Origin: Theropithecus gelada
Taxonomy: Eukaryota > Chordata > Mammalia > Primates > Cercopithecidae
Assembly: GCF_003255815.1 (NCBI RefSeq)
Contig: NC_037689.1
Location: forward strand, 23,647,700 to 23,711,699
Direction: 5' to 3'
DNA length: 64,000 nucleotides
Each line of letters starts with the position of its first letter. Position 1 is the first letter of the stretch. The translations under genes were made by a program, and so were the position numbers. Positions 1 through 11,136 of this stretch are shown here, piece after piece. Under the pieces are notes generated by a model. The model had not been told where the DNA came from. It was given only the letters and a program-made list of their open reading frames with translations, and made no database searches.

Positions 1-189
1 CCAGCGTCCCTGGGTGGAGAGGGCTGCGTGGACACTGGGATCATGCCCTCAGCTGCCTGGTCACAGAGACTCTGGGTCCACCACGTTGAACCCCCACTGC
101 CACGATGCCCTTCACCCTTGACACGAAAGTCCCTTCCTCACCTGAGCCCGCCAACTTCTCTGCATCCTCACTTCCTCATCTCTGCCCTC
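1..189. other. Unique sequence, no gene recognised
   Basis: Moderately G+C-rich single-copy-looking DNA ahead of the first tetranucleotide field. No splice-bounded frame, promoter element or known repeat is recognisable. Confidence 0.5.
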
Positions 190-379
190 AGTCTATCTAC
201 TTATCTATTTATCTACTATCTATCTTTCTGTCTGTCTATCTATCTATCCATCCATCCATCCATCTATCATCTATCTATCCATCCATCCATCCATCCATCC
301 ATCCATCCATCATCTATCTATCTATCCATCCATCCATCCATCATCTATCTATCCATCTATCATCTATCATCTATCTATC

Positions 380-426
<47 letters not shown>

Positions 427-464
427 ATCTATCATCTATCTATCTGTCCATCTATCTATCTATC

Positions 465-502
<38 letters not shown>

Positions 503-704
503 ATGTATCTGTCTATCTCTAGCTAGCTAGCTAGCTGGTTATGTATGTATCTATGTATCTATCATCTATATATCTATGTATATCTATGTATCTATTTATA
601 TCTATCTATCTATCATCTATCATATCTACTATCTATCTATCTATCATCTATCTATCTATCTGTCTATCTGTCTGTCTATCTAGCTAGCTAGCTATATATG
701 TGTG

Positions 705-747
<43 letters not shown>

Positions 748-780
748 TTATCTCTCTCTCTCTCTTCTGTCTATCCATCC
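190..780 (+). repeat. Complex (TATC)n / (ATCC)n tetranucleotide satellite (GATA type)
   Basis: Almost uninterrupted TCTA/TCCA tetranucleotides with islands of CATC, TAGC and TATG. On the other strand this is GATA/GGAT. The pure TCTA runs near 385-425, 465-500 and 710-745 are the likeliest length-variable parts. All three reading frames stay open because the period is 4 and no stop is formed, so the apparent proteins here are not genes. Confidence 0.95.
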
Positions 781-891
781 ATATATCTATCATCAGTCAA
801 TCAATCCTTTCATCTCTGTACCGCTCTATCCACGTATCTTAGCTATTTACTTTTCTCTCTCATCTTTCTCTATCTCTAACTCATTTATATA

Positions 892-1222
892 CAGTCATCC
901 CTTGTTATCTGTGGGGGATTGGTTCCAGGACACTCGGCAGATAATAATAAAATTCATGGATGTGCCTGATATGAAATGGTGCAGTATTTTCATATTACCC
1001 ATGCGCATCCTTCCAAATACCTTCAATTGCCTCTATATTATGTATAATACTTAATACAATGTAAGTGCTACATAAATAGTTACTATACCATATTGTTCAG
1101 GGAATAATGATTTTAAAATTCTGTACATGTTCAGTACAGACGCATGTTTTTCCAAATCTTTTTTATCTGTGGTTGGTTGAATCCATGGATTTGGAAGCCA
1201 CAGATACAAACAGCCAATTCTG
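892..1222 (+). mobile_element. Tigger-like (TcMar) DNA transposon MITE
   Basis: The left end reads CAGTCATCCCTTGTTATC and the right end, reverse-complemented, starts CAGAATTGGCTGTTTGTATC. Both run into the shared inner terminal sequence TATCTGTGG. The interior ('GGGGATTGGTTCCAGGACAC', then 'GGTTGGTTGAATCCATGGAT') matches the non-autonomous Tigger-type elements I remember from primate genomes. A TA dinucleotide precedes the left end, as expected for TA target duplication. The right flank runs directly into the TG/TA microsatellite. The exact subfamily is not resolved. Confidence 0.75.
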
Positions 1223-2058
1223 TGTGTGAGTGTGTGTGTGTATATACATATGCATGTGTGTATATTTATATATGTATGCATGTATATGTGTATGTGTGTA
1301 TATGTATACATATTTATGTGTGTGAATATATGTGTGTATATATGTATATATGTGCATATAGATGTATGTGTGTATATATGTACATGTATATATGTATGTG
1401 TGTATATATGTGTATATTTATATGTATATATGTATATGTGCATATATGCATGTGTATATATGTATATGTGTGTATATATGTGTATATGTGTATGTGTGTA
1501 TGTATATATTTATGTGTATATATGTGTATATGTATGTGTATATATGTATATGTACATGTGTGTATATATCTCTGTGTATATATGTGTGTATATATGTATG
1601 TGTATATATGTATATGTATATATGCATATATATGTATGTGTGTATATGTACATGTATATATGTATGTGTGTATGTATTTATATGTGTATATTTATATGTA
1701 TACATGTATATGTGCATATATGCAAGTGTATATATGTATATATGTGTATATATGTGTATGTGTGTGTATGTATATGCGTATATTTATGTGTGTATATATG
1801 TGTGTATATGTATGTGTGTATATATGTATATGTACGTGTATATGTGTGTATATGCATATATGTTTCTGTTTGTATATATGTGTGTATATACATATGTGTA
1901 TATGTGTATATATGTGTATATATGTATGTGTGTATATATGTACATGTATATATGTGTGTATATACATATGTATATATGTATGTGTGTATATATGTACATG
2001 TATATATATGTGTGTATATGTATGTGTGTATATATGTATATGTGTATCTGTGTATATA
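1223..2058. repeat. Long alternating (TG)/(TA) purine-pyrimidine tract
   Basis: About 835 bp made almost wholly of TGTATA, TGTG and ATGTATG words, so pyrimidines and purines alternate nearly perfectly. Such DNA is prone to left-handed Z-DNA or, in the TA-rich parts, to cruciform extrusion. The apparent Tyr/Cys/Val/Ile-rich and Tyr/Thr/His-rich proteins on both strands are by-products of the repeat. Confidence 0.95.
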
Positions 2059-2900
2059 CTACATTTATTCTATTTATCTCATAATTAGGTATAAAACATG
2101 TCAGATCGAAGTTAATTGTTGCCTGTCACCTACCTACATTTTCTCTGTATCTAAGAAACCTACGGTTTCAGATTTTAAAATGAAACAGATCTGAAGCCAT
2201 GTGGAAATTTTTGACTGAAGTTCTCCAGTGGCCAATTTCTGTTTAAAAAATGTAAAAAGAGCAAGGATTTCACACACTCCATCAGGCACCTAATAAAGAG
2301 ACTCACGCATCTGTCACTAAGAGTAGCCCAGCAACCTGGCATTGCACAGTTAGAGTATCTCCTCGGAAGCAAAAAATAAATAACCGTTTTATGTGAACCT
2401 TTAAAGGATCTCAAGCACCTGACTGATTCACAGTGGTGCATAATTCCAGTCATTTTCCATTGACGAAGGTTCTTGCTTGGAGCACCTGGTGTCTCTTCCC
2501 TATTATCCTTCAAAACCGGCTTTCCAAAGCTTTTCATGGACGGATTAAACAGATTCTTATTGCCCCTCTGTCTTAATACTTTCCAAGGTGTTTGAAAGAG
2601 CAGTGGAGGCATTTTAAGTTTCTTAATCACTGTTTTGCAGCGAATGGTCACGCCACCGGGTTCATTGATTTGCAAGTGTATTGAAACTTTCTCTTCGGTG
2701 ACATTATGAGGTCTTGCTTTCTGTCCAAATCCCATTCGATAAACGCGTATGTCCAGTGGAGGCTGCCCGGACCCAAGCTAAGTTATTCTTTCAGCCCCGG
2801 AGGCTCTAAAATCCGAAGAATGCTTGCTTGTCTAAAACGTCCAGCTCAATATCTGGACCTTTGCTTTATCTTTTTTTATTTTTAACCAGTAGCCTAGTTA
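2059..2900. other. Repeat-free interval with one 186-codon antisense open frame
   Basis: A+T-rich non-repetitive sequence. An open frame on the minus strand (2735 to 2175) is the longest non-repeat frame in the window. I recognise no domain, signal peptide or repeat in it, no splice or promoter context is evident, and it has the mixed composition of a chance frame. It may be regulatory or simply unique intergenic DNA. Confidence 0.4.
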
Positions 2901-2914
2901 GAAGGTCCATGTCT

Positions 2915-3522
2915 CTTTATTTTTATTTCACTTTAAGTTCTGGGATACATGTGCAGAACATGCAGGTTCGCTACATAGCTATACATGTGCTATGGTGGTT
3001 TGCTGCACCTGTTAACCCGTCATCTAGGTTTTAAGCCCTGCATGCATTAGGTATGTGTCCTAAGGCTCTCCCTCCCCTTACCCCCACCCCTGACAGGCCC
3101 CGGTGTGTGATGTTCCCCTCCCTGTGTCCATGTGTTCTCCTTGTTCAAATCCCACTGATGAGTGAGGACATGTGGTGTTTGGTTTTCTGTTCCTGTGTGA
3201 GTTTGCTGAGGAGGATGACTTCCAGCGTCATCCGTGTCCCTGCAAAGGTCATGAACTCATTCTTTCTTATGGCTGCATAGTATTCCATGGTGTCTATGTG
3301 CCACATTTTCTTCATCCAGTCTGTCACTGATGGGTTGGTTCCAAGTCTTTGCTATTGTAGATAGTGCTGCAATAAACATACGTGTGCGTGTGTGTTTGTA
3401 GTAGAATGATTTATAATCCTTTGGGTATATACCCAGTAATGGGATTGCTGGGTCAAATGGTATTTCTGGTTCTAAATCCTTGAGGAATCGCCATACTGTC
3501 TTCCACAATGGTTGAACTATTT
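2915..3522 (-). mobile_element. L1 3' end (5'-truncated), ORF2 C-terminus plus 3' UTR
   Basis: In reverse complement this gives the end of L1 ORF2: minus-strand frames 3508-3257 and 3327-3145 carry the hallmark 'FDPAIPLLGIYPKDYKSFYY' and 'MEYYAAIRKNEFM' segments. The 3' UTR and A-rich tail lie at the left. A frame shift separates the two ORF2 pieces, so it is dead. The 3' UTR variant 'TAGGTTTTAAGCCCTGCATG' is shared with the L1 at 50815, suggesting the same primate L1PA age class. Confidence 0.93.
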
Positions 3523-3986
3523 TTCCTATAGTTTCTATTGCATAAGCACTTTCTTAAATAAAAAAGGGTTTTAGTTCCTCCTTACCAGTATGTAGGCATT
3601 TTCTTTGCTTTTCTCTTTGCATTGCACGAGGAGGTCCTACAGGTTGATTTTGTGGGGAAGACGACATTTTGCCATGCTCCCGATCTCACCAGGGAGGCAT
3701 TTAGCCTTTTCCTGCTAAGTACAATCAAGAGCTGTCAGTTTGTCATGCGCTTTATACGGTGGAAGAAATTGTCTCTATTCCTACTTTAAGAAATAGATAT
3801 ATATTTTTTAACGTAAACGAACGTGTGCATTTGTCAAGTGTCTTTTGGCATGTACTGTAGTCATATGCTTTTAATTCGTTATTCTGTTGTCATGGTGAGT
3901 TACCTTGATCTGTTTCAAAGGCTGAACCAACCCACATTTCTGGGATAGATTCTTTCCTACCCCAACCCTTGGTCATGAAACATTCC
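3523..3986. other. Repeat-free interval
   Basis: A+T-rich, non-repetitive, ending at a C/T-rich simple repeat. No gene signal seen. Confidence 0.5.
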
Positions 3987-4078
3987 TCCCTCCCTTCCCC
4001 TCCCCGCCCCTCCCCTCCCTTCCCCTCCCCACCCCTCCCCTCCCTTCCCCTCCCCGCCCCTCCCCTCCCTTCCCCTCC
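3987..4078 (+). repeat. (TCCCC/TCCCT)n pyrimidine tract at gap edge
   Basis: Pure C/T sequence with a higher-order block 'CCTCCCTTCCCCTCCCCRCC' repeated about every 40 bp. It runs straight into unknown bases. Confidence 0.95.
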
Positions 4079-4458
4079 NNNNNNNNNNNNNNNNNNNNNN
4101 NNNNNNNNNNNNNNNNNNNNNNNNNNNNNNNNNNNNNNNNNNNNNNNNNNNNNNNNNNNNNNNNNNNNNNNNNNNNNNNNNNNNNNNNNNNNNNNNNNNN
4201 NNNNNNNNNNNNNNNNNNNNNNNNNNNNNNNNNNNNNNNNNNNNNNNNNNNNNNNNNNNNNNNNNNNNNNNNNNNNNNNNNNNNNNNNNNNNNNNNNNNN
4301 NNNNNNNNNNNNNNNNNNNNNNNNNNNNNNNNNNNNNNNNNNNNNNNNNNNNNNNNNNNNNNNNNNNNNNNNNNNNNNNNNNNNNNNNNNNNNNNNNNNN
4401 NNNNNNNNNNNNNNNNNNNNNNNNNNNNNNNNNNNNNNNNNNNNNNNNNNNNNNNNNN
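4079..4458. other. Assembly gap (380 N)
   Basis: All bases are N. C/T-rich DNA lies on both sides (TCCCC repeats left, poly-T then CTCCCC right), so the missing part is probably more of the same tract plus the tail of the flanking Alu. The true length cannot be inferred. Confidence 0.99.
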
Positions 4459-4516
4459 TTTCTTCTTTTTTTTTTTTTCCTCCTGTCCCCTCCCCTCCCC
4501 TCCCCTTCCCTTCTTT

Positions 4517-4783
4517 TATATTTTTGAGACAGAGTCTCCCTCTGTCACCAGTGATCTCAGCTCACTGCAACCTCCGCCTCCCGGGTTCAAGCCATTTTCC
4601 TGCCTCAGCCTCCCGAGTAGCTGGGATTACAGGCACCACCACACCTGGCTAATGTTTGTATTTTTAGTAGAGATGGGGTTTCACCATGTTGGCCAGGATG
4701 GTGTCCATCTCTTGACCTCGTGATCCACCCGTCTGGGCCTCCCACAGTGCTGGGATGACAGACGTGAGCCACCGCACCTGGCC
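4517..4783 (-). mobile_element. Alu (antisense) with small right-arm deletion
   Basis: Typical reversed Alu: 'TTTGAGACAGAGTCTC' to 'GCACCTGGCC'. About 20 bases of the usual 'CCAGGCTGGAGTGCAGTGG' block are missing after 'CTGTCACC'. The left arm carries the ATGACA variant discussed in the findings. Confidence 0.95.
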
Positions 4784-5880
4784 CATACTATTCTTTTCGT
4801 ACTGGTGGTTTTTATCTGCTAACGTCTTGTGAATCCAGCATTACCCAGATACTAACAGCAGACACAGACATTGTTAGACTCTAAAACGAATGGCAAAGAT
4901 CCCTCCTGAGCAAATATGCAGAAAGTCTTTACTATAATGTGCTGAGAAGTATACGCCTCTATTTTCTGGAAGCATTTGAAGAGAACTGAGGATTTTCTTC
5001 TTGGATAATTGGTAGGATTTACCTGTACAGCTGTTTGGGGTTAGAGTTTTCTTTGGGAGTATTTAATGACAAATTCAATTCCCTTATTCGGTGCATGACA
5101 GAGCAGTGAGTTGAGCTGGGCCTATTTCAAACCCAGAACCCCCACGGGATCCCAAGACCTTCCAAAGAGCCAGATGCTGGAATGCACCTCAGGGCCCCAC
5201 AGAACTCAGAGAACAGGCTTAAAAAGGGAGAAGAACACGCTTTCGAGTCAGATAAAAACTGGGAGATTTCCACATTTCTCTCTGACGCCATTTGGTGTGT
5301 TTATAAATAAAATCTCGAGGGATAGCTTGCAGCTCCAGGCTGAGCAAAGGACCATATAACATCTCAGCCGGGAGAGAAAGGCCTTGAATGTCTGCCATCC
5401 TCCTGGGAAAAAAATAAACGCATTTTCCACGGTTCCATTCCGACGTATCTTCCCCTCGGCATACTGCATCAAATGCTTTTTAATTTTATTTTTGGTGTGG
5501 GCTCATGACTCACACCCACGCCCCGATGTCTGAAATCTACTTAATGTTCTCTGAGTACCCCTGTCGATTTAGTCTCACACCGGAACCTTTCAGCAGGGCT
5601 CAGATGTGCCAGGAAGAAGAAAGTAATCATCACTCTGTGAGTTTGAGACGCGTTTGAAATGTTCCTTTGCGTTCAGAGACACTGCTAGTTCTCATCTCTT
5701 ACCAGTCCCAGAGTATCACACATTCTGCTTCCCTGAGCTATTAAAATCCATTGCTGCTGCTCACACTTTGTCTTTCTCAGAAAGACGAGTCTCAGGCTAT
5801 TTGTCTCGGGGAGGTGCCGCTGAAGAGATTACAAGGAGAAACTGGTCTTCCATGTTCTATCTTTAAGATCAGTCATCACG
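4784..5880. other. Repeat-free interval of 1.1 kb
   Basis: Unique sequence with overlapping short open frames on both strands (for example 5111-5359 plus and 5472-5248 minus) that show no recognisable domain. No exon could be supported. Confidence 0.5.
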
Positions 5881-6167
5881 ACCGGGTGCGGTGACTCACG
5901 CCTGTCATTCCAGCACTCTGGGAGGCCGAGGCGGGTGGATCGCCTGAGGTCAGGAGTTCGAGACCAGCCTGGCCAACATGGCGAAACCCCGTCTCTACTG
6001 AAAATACAAAAAAATCAGCCGGACGTGGTGGCGGGTGCCTGTAATCCCAGCTACTAGGGAGGCTGAGATGGGGGAATCGCTTGAACCCAGGAGGCGGAGG
6101 TTGCAGCGAACCGAGAATATGTCACTGAACTCGAGCCTGGGCAACAAGAGTGAAACTCCCTCTCAAA
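5881..6167 (+). mobile_element. Alu (sense) with (ATC)n tail
   Basis: Starts 'ACCGGGTGCGGTGACTCACG', two arms, ending 'CTCTCAAAATC' and then (ATC)n to about 6195 in place of poly-A. The left arm reads GTCATTCC. Confidence 0.96.
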
Positions 6168-6235
6168 ATCATCATCATTATCATCATCATCATCTCCTGG
6201 GCTTTTTGTTTGTTTTTTGTTTTGTTTTTTGTTTT

Positions 6236-6533
6236 TTTGTTTGTGTTTTTTTGAGATGGAGTCTCACTCTGTCGCCCAGTCTGGAGTGCAGTGGTGCGAT
6301 CTTGGCTCCCTGCAATCTCCGCCTCCCGGGTTCCCGCCATTCTCCTGACTCAGTCACCCAAGTAGCTGGGATTACAGGTGCCCACCACCACACCTGCTAA
6401 TTTTTGTATTTTTAGTAAAGATGGGGTTTCGCCATGTAGGCCGGGCTGGTCTTGAACTCCTGACCTCAGGTGATCCACCTGCCTCGGCCTCCCAAAGTGC
6501 TGGGATGACAGGTGCGAGCCACCGTGCCCGGCC
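6236..6533 (-). mobile_element. Alu (antisense)
   Basis: Complete reversed Alu preceded by a TTTG/TTTTG-rich degenerate tail (6205-6250). The left arm carries the ATGACA variant. With the sense Alu at 5881 it forms a close tail-to-tail inverted pair separated by only about 70 bp. Confidence 0.96.
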
Positions 6534-6639
6534 AGAACAATCTGGTTTTAAACATCAATACTGCTGAGGCTGAAAAAACCTTCTTTAGCATGAGAGACTC
6601 AGTCTGTCTACATATTCTCTCTCTCTTTCATCTGTCATT

Positions 6640-7790
6640 AGTTTTATTATTCTATCTGTTCATCTATCTATTCATATCTATGTATCTTCTATGTATCATC
6701 TATTATCTAACATCTACCTATATCTATATAGCATTTATTATCATATATCCATCATCTATATCTATCTCTATCATTCTGTGTATCAATCATCTTTTTTTCT
6801 ATCATCTATGAATCTCATCTATCATCTATCATGTCTATCTATTTATTTTTCTATCATCTGTGCATTGATCTATCTAGCATCTATTATCCCTCTCTATCAT
6901 CTATTGATCTATCTACGTACTTAGCATCTATCTATCCATTGATCTCTCTACATATCTACCTACCTACCTACTCAGCATCTATGTATCTATGTATCTATCT
7001 ATCATCTATTGATCTATCTACACGTCTATCTACCTACCTAGTTAGCAACTATCTATCATCTGTTATCTATCTACATATCTATCTACCTATCTTCTTAGCA
7101 TCTATCTATCATCTATTGATCTACATATCTATCTACCTATTTAGCATCTATCTGTCATCTATTGACCTAGCTATATATCTACCTACCTACTCAGCATCTA
7201 TCTATCTATCTATCTATCTATCATCTCTATCTATCATCTATTGATCTATCTACACATCTATCTACCTACCTAGTTAACAACTATCATCTGTTATCTATCT
7301 ACATATCTATCTACCTACCTACTTAGCATCTATCTATCTATCTATGCATCTATCTATCATCTATTGACCTACATATCTATCTACTTAGCATCTGTCATTG
7401 GTTAATCTGTCTACATATTTATATATCTACCTCCTTAGCATCTATCTATCTATCTATCTATCTGTCATCTATTGATCTATCTTCATATCTATCTACCTAT
7501 CTACTTAGCATCTATCATCTATTGATCTATCTACATGTCTATATACCTACCTCCTTAGCATCTATCTATCATCTATCTATCTATCTGTCTATCTATCATC
7601 TATTGATCTATCTACATATCTGTATACCTATCTCCTTAGCATCTATCTATCTATCTATCTTCTATTTACCTACGTATTCTCTCTCTCTCTCTCTCTGTCT
7701 CTCTCTCCAGCTCTCACTCTTGCTCTCTCTCTCTCTCCCCCTTGCTCTCTCCCTACTACCTATCCATTATATATCTATCTATGGCAGTTG
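6640..7790 (+). repeat. GATA-type satellite with higher-order repeats
   Basis: TCTA/CATC tetranucleotides organised into units of roughly 50-80 bp, each marked by TAGCATCTATC preceded by CTACCTACC and followed by CATCTATTGATC. A longer unit recurs with a ~234-bp shift: the block with 'GTTAGCAACTATC' near 7041 reappears as 'GTTAACAACTATC' near 7274. It ends in a (CT)n run at 7680-7745. Confidence 0.93.
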
Positions 7791-7861
7791 CTAGCAACCA
7801 GGTATGATATTTTGCCCTAGGGCACATTTGGCAATGTCTGAATATATTCTTGGTGTCTCAA
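7786..7861 (+). mobile_element. MER20-like hAT-Charlie fragment
   Basis: 'TTTTGCCCTAGGGCACATTT' followed by GGCAATGTCTG and a GGTGTC block resembles the 5' portion of the MER20 MITE. The terminal inverted repeat on the 3' side is missing, so this is a fragment. Confidence 0.6.
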
Positions 7862-8073
7862 GGCTGTTTGGATAGCCTTTTATCAGGAAATCCTCATGGT
7901 TCTCCCCTCAGCGTGTATCCCAGAGGTGAGTACATTATGACCTCCAGGGTGCCCAGTGAGGTCTCAGCCCTCCACCACACACTCTCTGCTTGACTTCTGA
8001 AGCCATTTCTTCCTGGTCTTTCTGCCTCTCACCTGCCGCTTGGTCTATCAACTCTAGATAATCCTGGGGAATA

Positions 8074-8420
8074 ATCATGCTGTTACCTGAGTGGGCTGCT
8101 TTGAAGAATGTGTCCCCAATCCATCTGATGGGAACCTCAGAATGTGAACTTACTCGGAAATAAGATTTTTGCAGAAGTGATGAGTTAACATGAGATTGTA
8201 TTGGAGTCGCATGGGCCTTAATTTCAGTGAGAAGTGTCCTCACATGAGACAGAAGAGGAGACAGAGATGGCACAGACGAGGAGGCCACATGGACACGGAG
8301 GCAGAGACTGGAGTGATGTGACCACAAGCCCATGGATGCCTGCCACCCCCAGGAACTGGGAGAGGTGGGAAGGATCCTCCCCTAGAACCTCCTGAGGGAA
8401 CTCAGCCCTGAGACGCATTC
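8074..8420 (+). mobile_element. LTR-like medium-reiteration repeat (MaLR/MLT type), sense
   Basis: The order of recognisable blocks (GTGTCCCC..., GGAGACAGAGATGG, GGAGGCCACATGG, GCAGAGACTGGAGTGATG, CCCCCAGGAACTGGGAGAGG) is that of the common MaLR-like LTR. The same blocks occur in reverse complement in the array at 44985-47110. The subfamily is not resolved. Confidence 0.65.
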
Positions 8421-8464
8421 AGTTCAGACTTGTGGTCTTCAGGACTGGGAGAGGATAAATTTCT

Positions 8465-8521
8465 GTTCTACCTATCTGACTATCATCTATCTATCAGCTC
8501 TATTTATCTATCATCTCTATC

Positions 8522-8565
<44 letters not shown>

Positions 8566-9212
8566 CTCATCTCCATCTACTATCTATTGATCTATCATCG
8601 ATTTATCATCTATTATCTGTCTGTCCTTTCCATCTATCATCTCTATTTATCTATTCTATCTGTCTATTATGTATCTATGTATCTCTCATCTCCATCTATT
8701 ATCTATCGATCTATCATCTATTATCTATGTATCTATCATCTATGTATCTCTTATCTCCATCTATCTATTATCTATTGATCTATCATCGATCTATCATCTG
8801 TTATCTATCCTTTCCATCTATCATCTCTATCTATTCTATCATCTATCTATCTATCTATTAGCTATCCATGTATCTCTCATCTCCATCTATTATCTATTGA
8901 CCTATCATCTATTATCTATCTATCTATCTGTGATCTATCTATGTATCTCTCATCTCCATCTATTATCTATCTATCTATCTATCATCTATTATCTATTATG
9001 TATGTATCTCTTATCTCCATCTCTCTATTATCTATTATCTATTGATCTATCATCTATCTATCATCTACTATCTATCTATCTATCATCTATTATCTGTGTA
9101 TCTCTCATCTCCATCTACCTATTATCTGTAGATCTATCATGTATCCACCATCTATTATCTGTCTATCTATCTATCCATCCATCCTTTCCATCTGTCTATC
9201 ATCCATCATTTA
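8465..9212 (+). repeat. GATA-type satellite with CTCATCTCCATC higher-order motif
   Basis: Tetranucleotide DNA in which 'ATCTCTCATCTCCATCTA' and 'CCTTTCCATCTATCATCTCT' return at intervals of about 120-200 bp (for example near 8630, 8808 and 9183 for the second). Third such field on the same strand within 9.2 kb. Confidence 0.93.
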
Positions 9213-9720
9213 CTATGGTGTCCCCAGGATCACCCCCCTGCGCTCTCATCAGCAATGAGAATGAATGAATCCCAATGGACGTCCTTTCGCTCAGGGTCTC
9301 TGGACACCATCTCTGGACACCCCCCTCTTTCCTAACTCAAACCGCCACAGCCCAAGATACACATTTCTGCTGGAATGTCCACTTCGTGAACCCGCAGGAA
9401 GAAATTTCCATCCTTCAGGTGCCAGTCTTGATTTCGTCATTGCTGCTGCCTGATTGCTCTGTGATTTGTTAATGACCCACTTATTCTTCAGTGACCACAA
9501 TTTAATCTCAACTTAACAGGGTCGCGCTCCATACGCAGACCCTGGTGGATGTTTTCTTACTGGCCAAAGCCTGGATTTCTCAGACGTGTGTTCTCAGAGA
9601 CTGCTCAGAATCTACAGGCGGGAATGTCAGAGCTAATTTCAGGTCTTAGGAGCTCAGCAGAAAATTACGTAGTGAGTTTTTTTTCCATGCACACCTTGCT
9701 GTTCAATTTTTTATTTATTT
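9213..9720. other. Repeat-free interval
   Basis: Unique sequence. Overlapping 60-70-codon frames on both strands show no domain. No gene called. Confidence 0.45.
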
Positions 9721-9722
9721 AT

Positions 9723-10030
9723 TTGATTTTTTTTTTTTTTTTTTTTTTTGAGACGGAGTCTCACTCTGTCGCCCAGGCTGGAGTGCAGTGGCACAATCTT
9801 GGCTCACTGCAACTTCCGCCTCCTGGGTTCAAGCGATTCTCCTGTCTCAGCCTCCTGAGTAGCTGGGATTACAGGTGCCCGCCACCACACCCGACTAATT
9901 TTTTGTATTCTTAGTAGAGATGGGGTTTCATCATGTTGGCCAGGCTGGTCTCAAACTCCTGACCTCAGGTGATCCACCCTCTCAGCCTCCCATAGTGCTG
10001 GGATGACAGGTGTGAGCCACCGCCCCCGGT
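9723..10030 (-). mobile_element. Alu (antisense)
   Basis: Long T run, then 'GAGACGGAGTCTCACTCTG' through to 'CCACCGCCCCCGGTC'. Two arms are present. The left arm carries the ATGACA variant. Confidence 0.96.
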
Positions 10031-10139
10031 CCCAGAGTCGATTCTGATGACTTAATGTGTAGAACAGCTCAGGAACCATGGATCTGGCTCGGTGTTCGCA
10101 GACACCACGTGCTTTCTCTATAAGCTGGGCCCCTTTCCA

Positions 10140-10319
10140 TCTCTTTTTATGGACTGGATTCGGCCCCCAACCACCACTCAGATACACAGGTTGAAACCCC
10201 GACTCCCCCATTATGACTGTATTTGGAGACAGGGTCTGTGAGGAGGTAACTGAGGTCAAATGTGGTCGTAAGGGTGGGATTGTAACCTGATAGAATTGTG
10301 TCTTTACAAGAAGAGTATT
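10140..10319 (+). mobile_element. LTR-like repeat fragment (MaLR/MLT type)
   Basis: 'ATGGACTGGATTCGGCCCCC', 'GACTGTATTTGGAGACAGGG' and 'GGTCAAATGTGGTCGTAAGG' follow the 5' half of the common MaLR-like element. It ends where an Alu is inserted. Confidence 0.6.
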
Positions 10320-10624
10320 GGCCGGACGTGTTGGCTTATGCTTGTAATCTTAGCACTTTGGGAGGCCGAGGTGTATGGATTGCTTGAGGTCAGGAGTTCA
10401 AGACCAGCCTGACCAACATGGTGAAACCCCGTCTCTACTAAAAATACAAAAAGAAAAGTTAGCTGAGTGTGGTGGTGGGCGCCTGTAATCCAAGCTACTC
10501 AGGAGGCTGAGGCAGGAGAATCCCTTGAACCTGGGAGAAGGAGGTTACAGTGAGCTGAGATCAATCACTGCCTTCCAGCCTGGGCGACAGAGTGAGACTC
10601 CATCTCAAAAAAAAAAAAAAAAAA
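10320..10624 (+). mobile_element. Alu (sense)
   Basis: 'GGCCGGACGTGTTGGCTTAT' to an A tail of about 18. Two arms. The left arm keeps the consensus TGTAATC. Confidence 0.96.
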
Positions 10625-10819
10625 GAGGATCACCTTTTACCCTCAAGTAGACCCCACTGTCTTTTGTTTCTCTCTTTGTTTTCATGTCTTCTGAATATTT
10701 AGCTCCCACTTGTCAGTGAGAACAGGTCGTATTTCATTTTCTGCTCCTGTGTTAGTTTGCTGAGGAAATAGCCTCCAGCTCCAGTCACATCCTTGCAGAG
10801 GACATGATCTCCTTCTTTC

Positions 10820-11136
10820 TTTTCTTTTCTTTTCTTTTCTTTTCTTTTTTTTTTGAGACAGAGTTTCACTCTTGTTGCCCTGGCTAGAGTGCAATGGCGT
10901 GATCTCAGCTCACCGCAACCTCTGCCTCCCGGGTTCAAGCGATTCTCCTGCCTCAGCCTCCGGAGTAGCTGGGATTACAGGCTTGCACCACCATGCCTGG
11001 CTACTTTTGTATTTTTAGTAGAGATGGGGTTTCTCCATGTTGGACAGGCTGGTCTTGAACTCCCGACCTCAGGTGATCCACCCTCCTCGGCCTCCCAAAG
11101 TGCTGGGATGACAGGCATGAGCCCCCGTGCCCGGCC
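10820..11136 (-). mobile_element. Alu (antisense) inserted in the L1
   Basis: (TTTTC)n-type tail at left, complete reversed Alu to 'GTGCCCGGCC'. The flanks 'GATCTCCTTCTT' and 'CATCTCATTCTT' look like a slightly diverged target-site duplication of L1 sequence. Confidence 0.95.

Noticed and set aside
1144..2194. Several 60-320-codon open frames on both strands rich in Tyr, Cys, Val and Ile or Tyr, Thr and His
   Set aside because: They are translations of the TG/TA repeat, which lacks stop codons in most frames. No start context, splice site or domain.
2175..2735. 186-codon minus-strand open frame in unique DNA
   Set aside because: No recognisable domain, motif, promoter or splice context. A frame of this length can arise by chance in 64 kb. 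Conservation data would be needed to reconsider it.
3257..3508. Reverse-transcriptase-like protein pieces at 3257-3508, 22648-22875, 36437-36766, 40726-40968 and 51045-51362
   Set aside because: Real similarity to L1 ORF2 C-terminus, but all are 5'-truncated and lack an intact frame, so they are annotated as mobile elements rather than genes.
190..9268. Ser/Ile/Tyr/Leu-rich open frames
   Set aside because: Products of the TATC tetranucleotide satellites.
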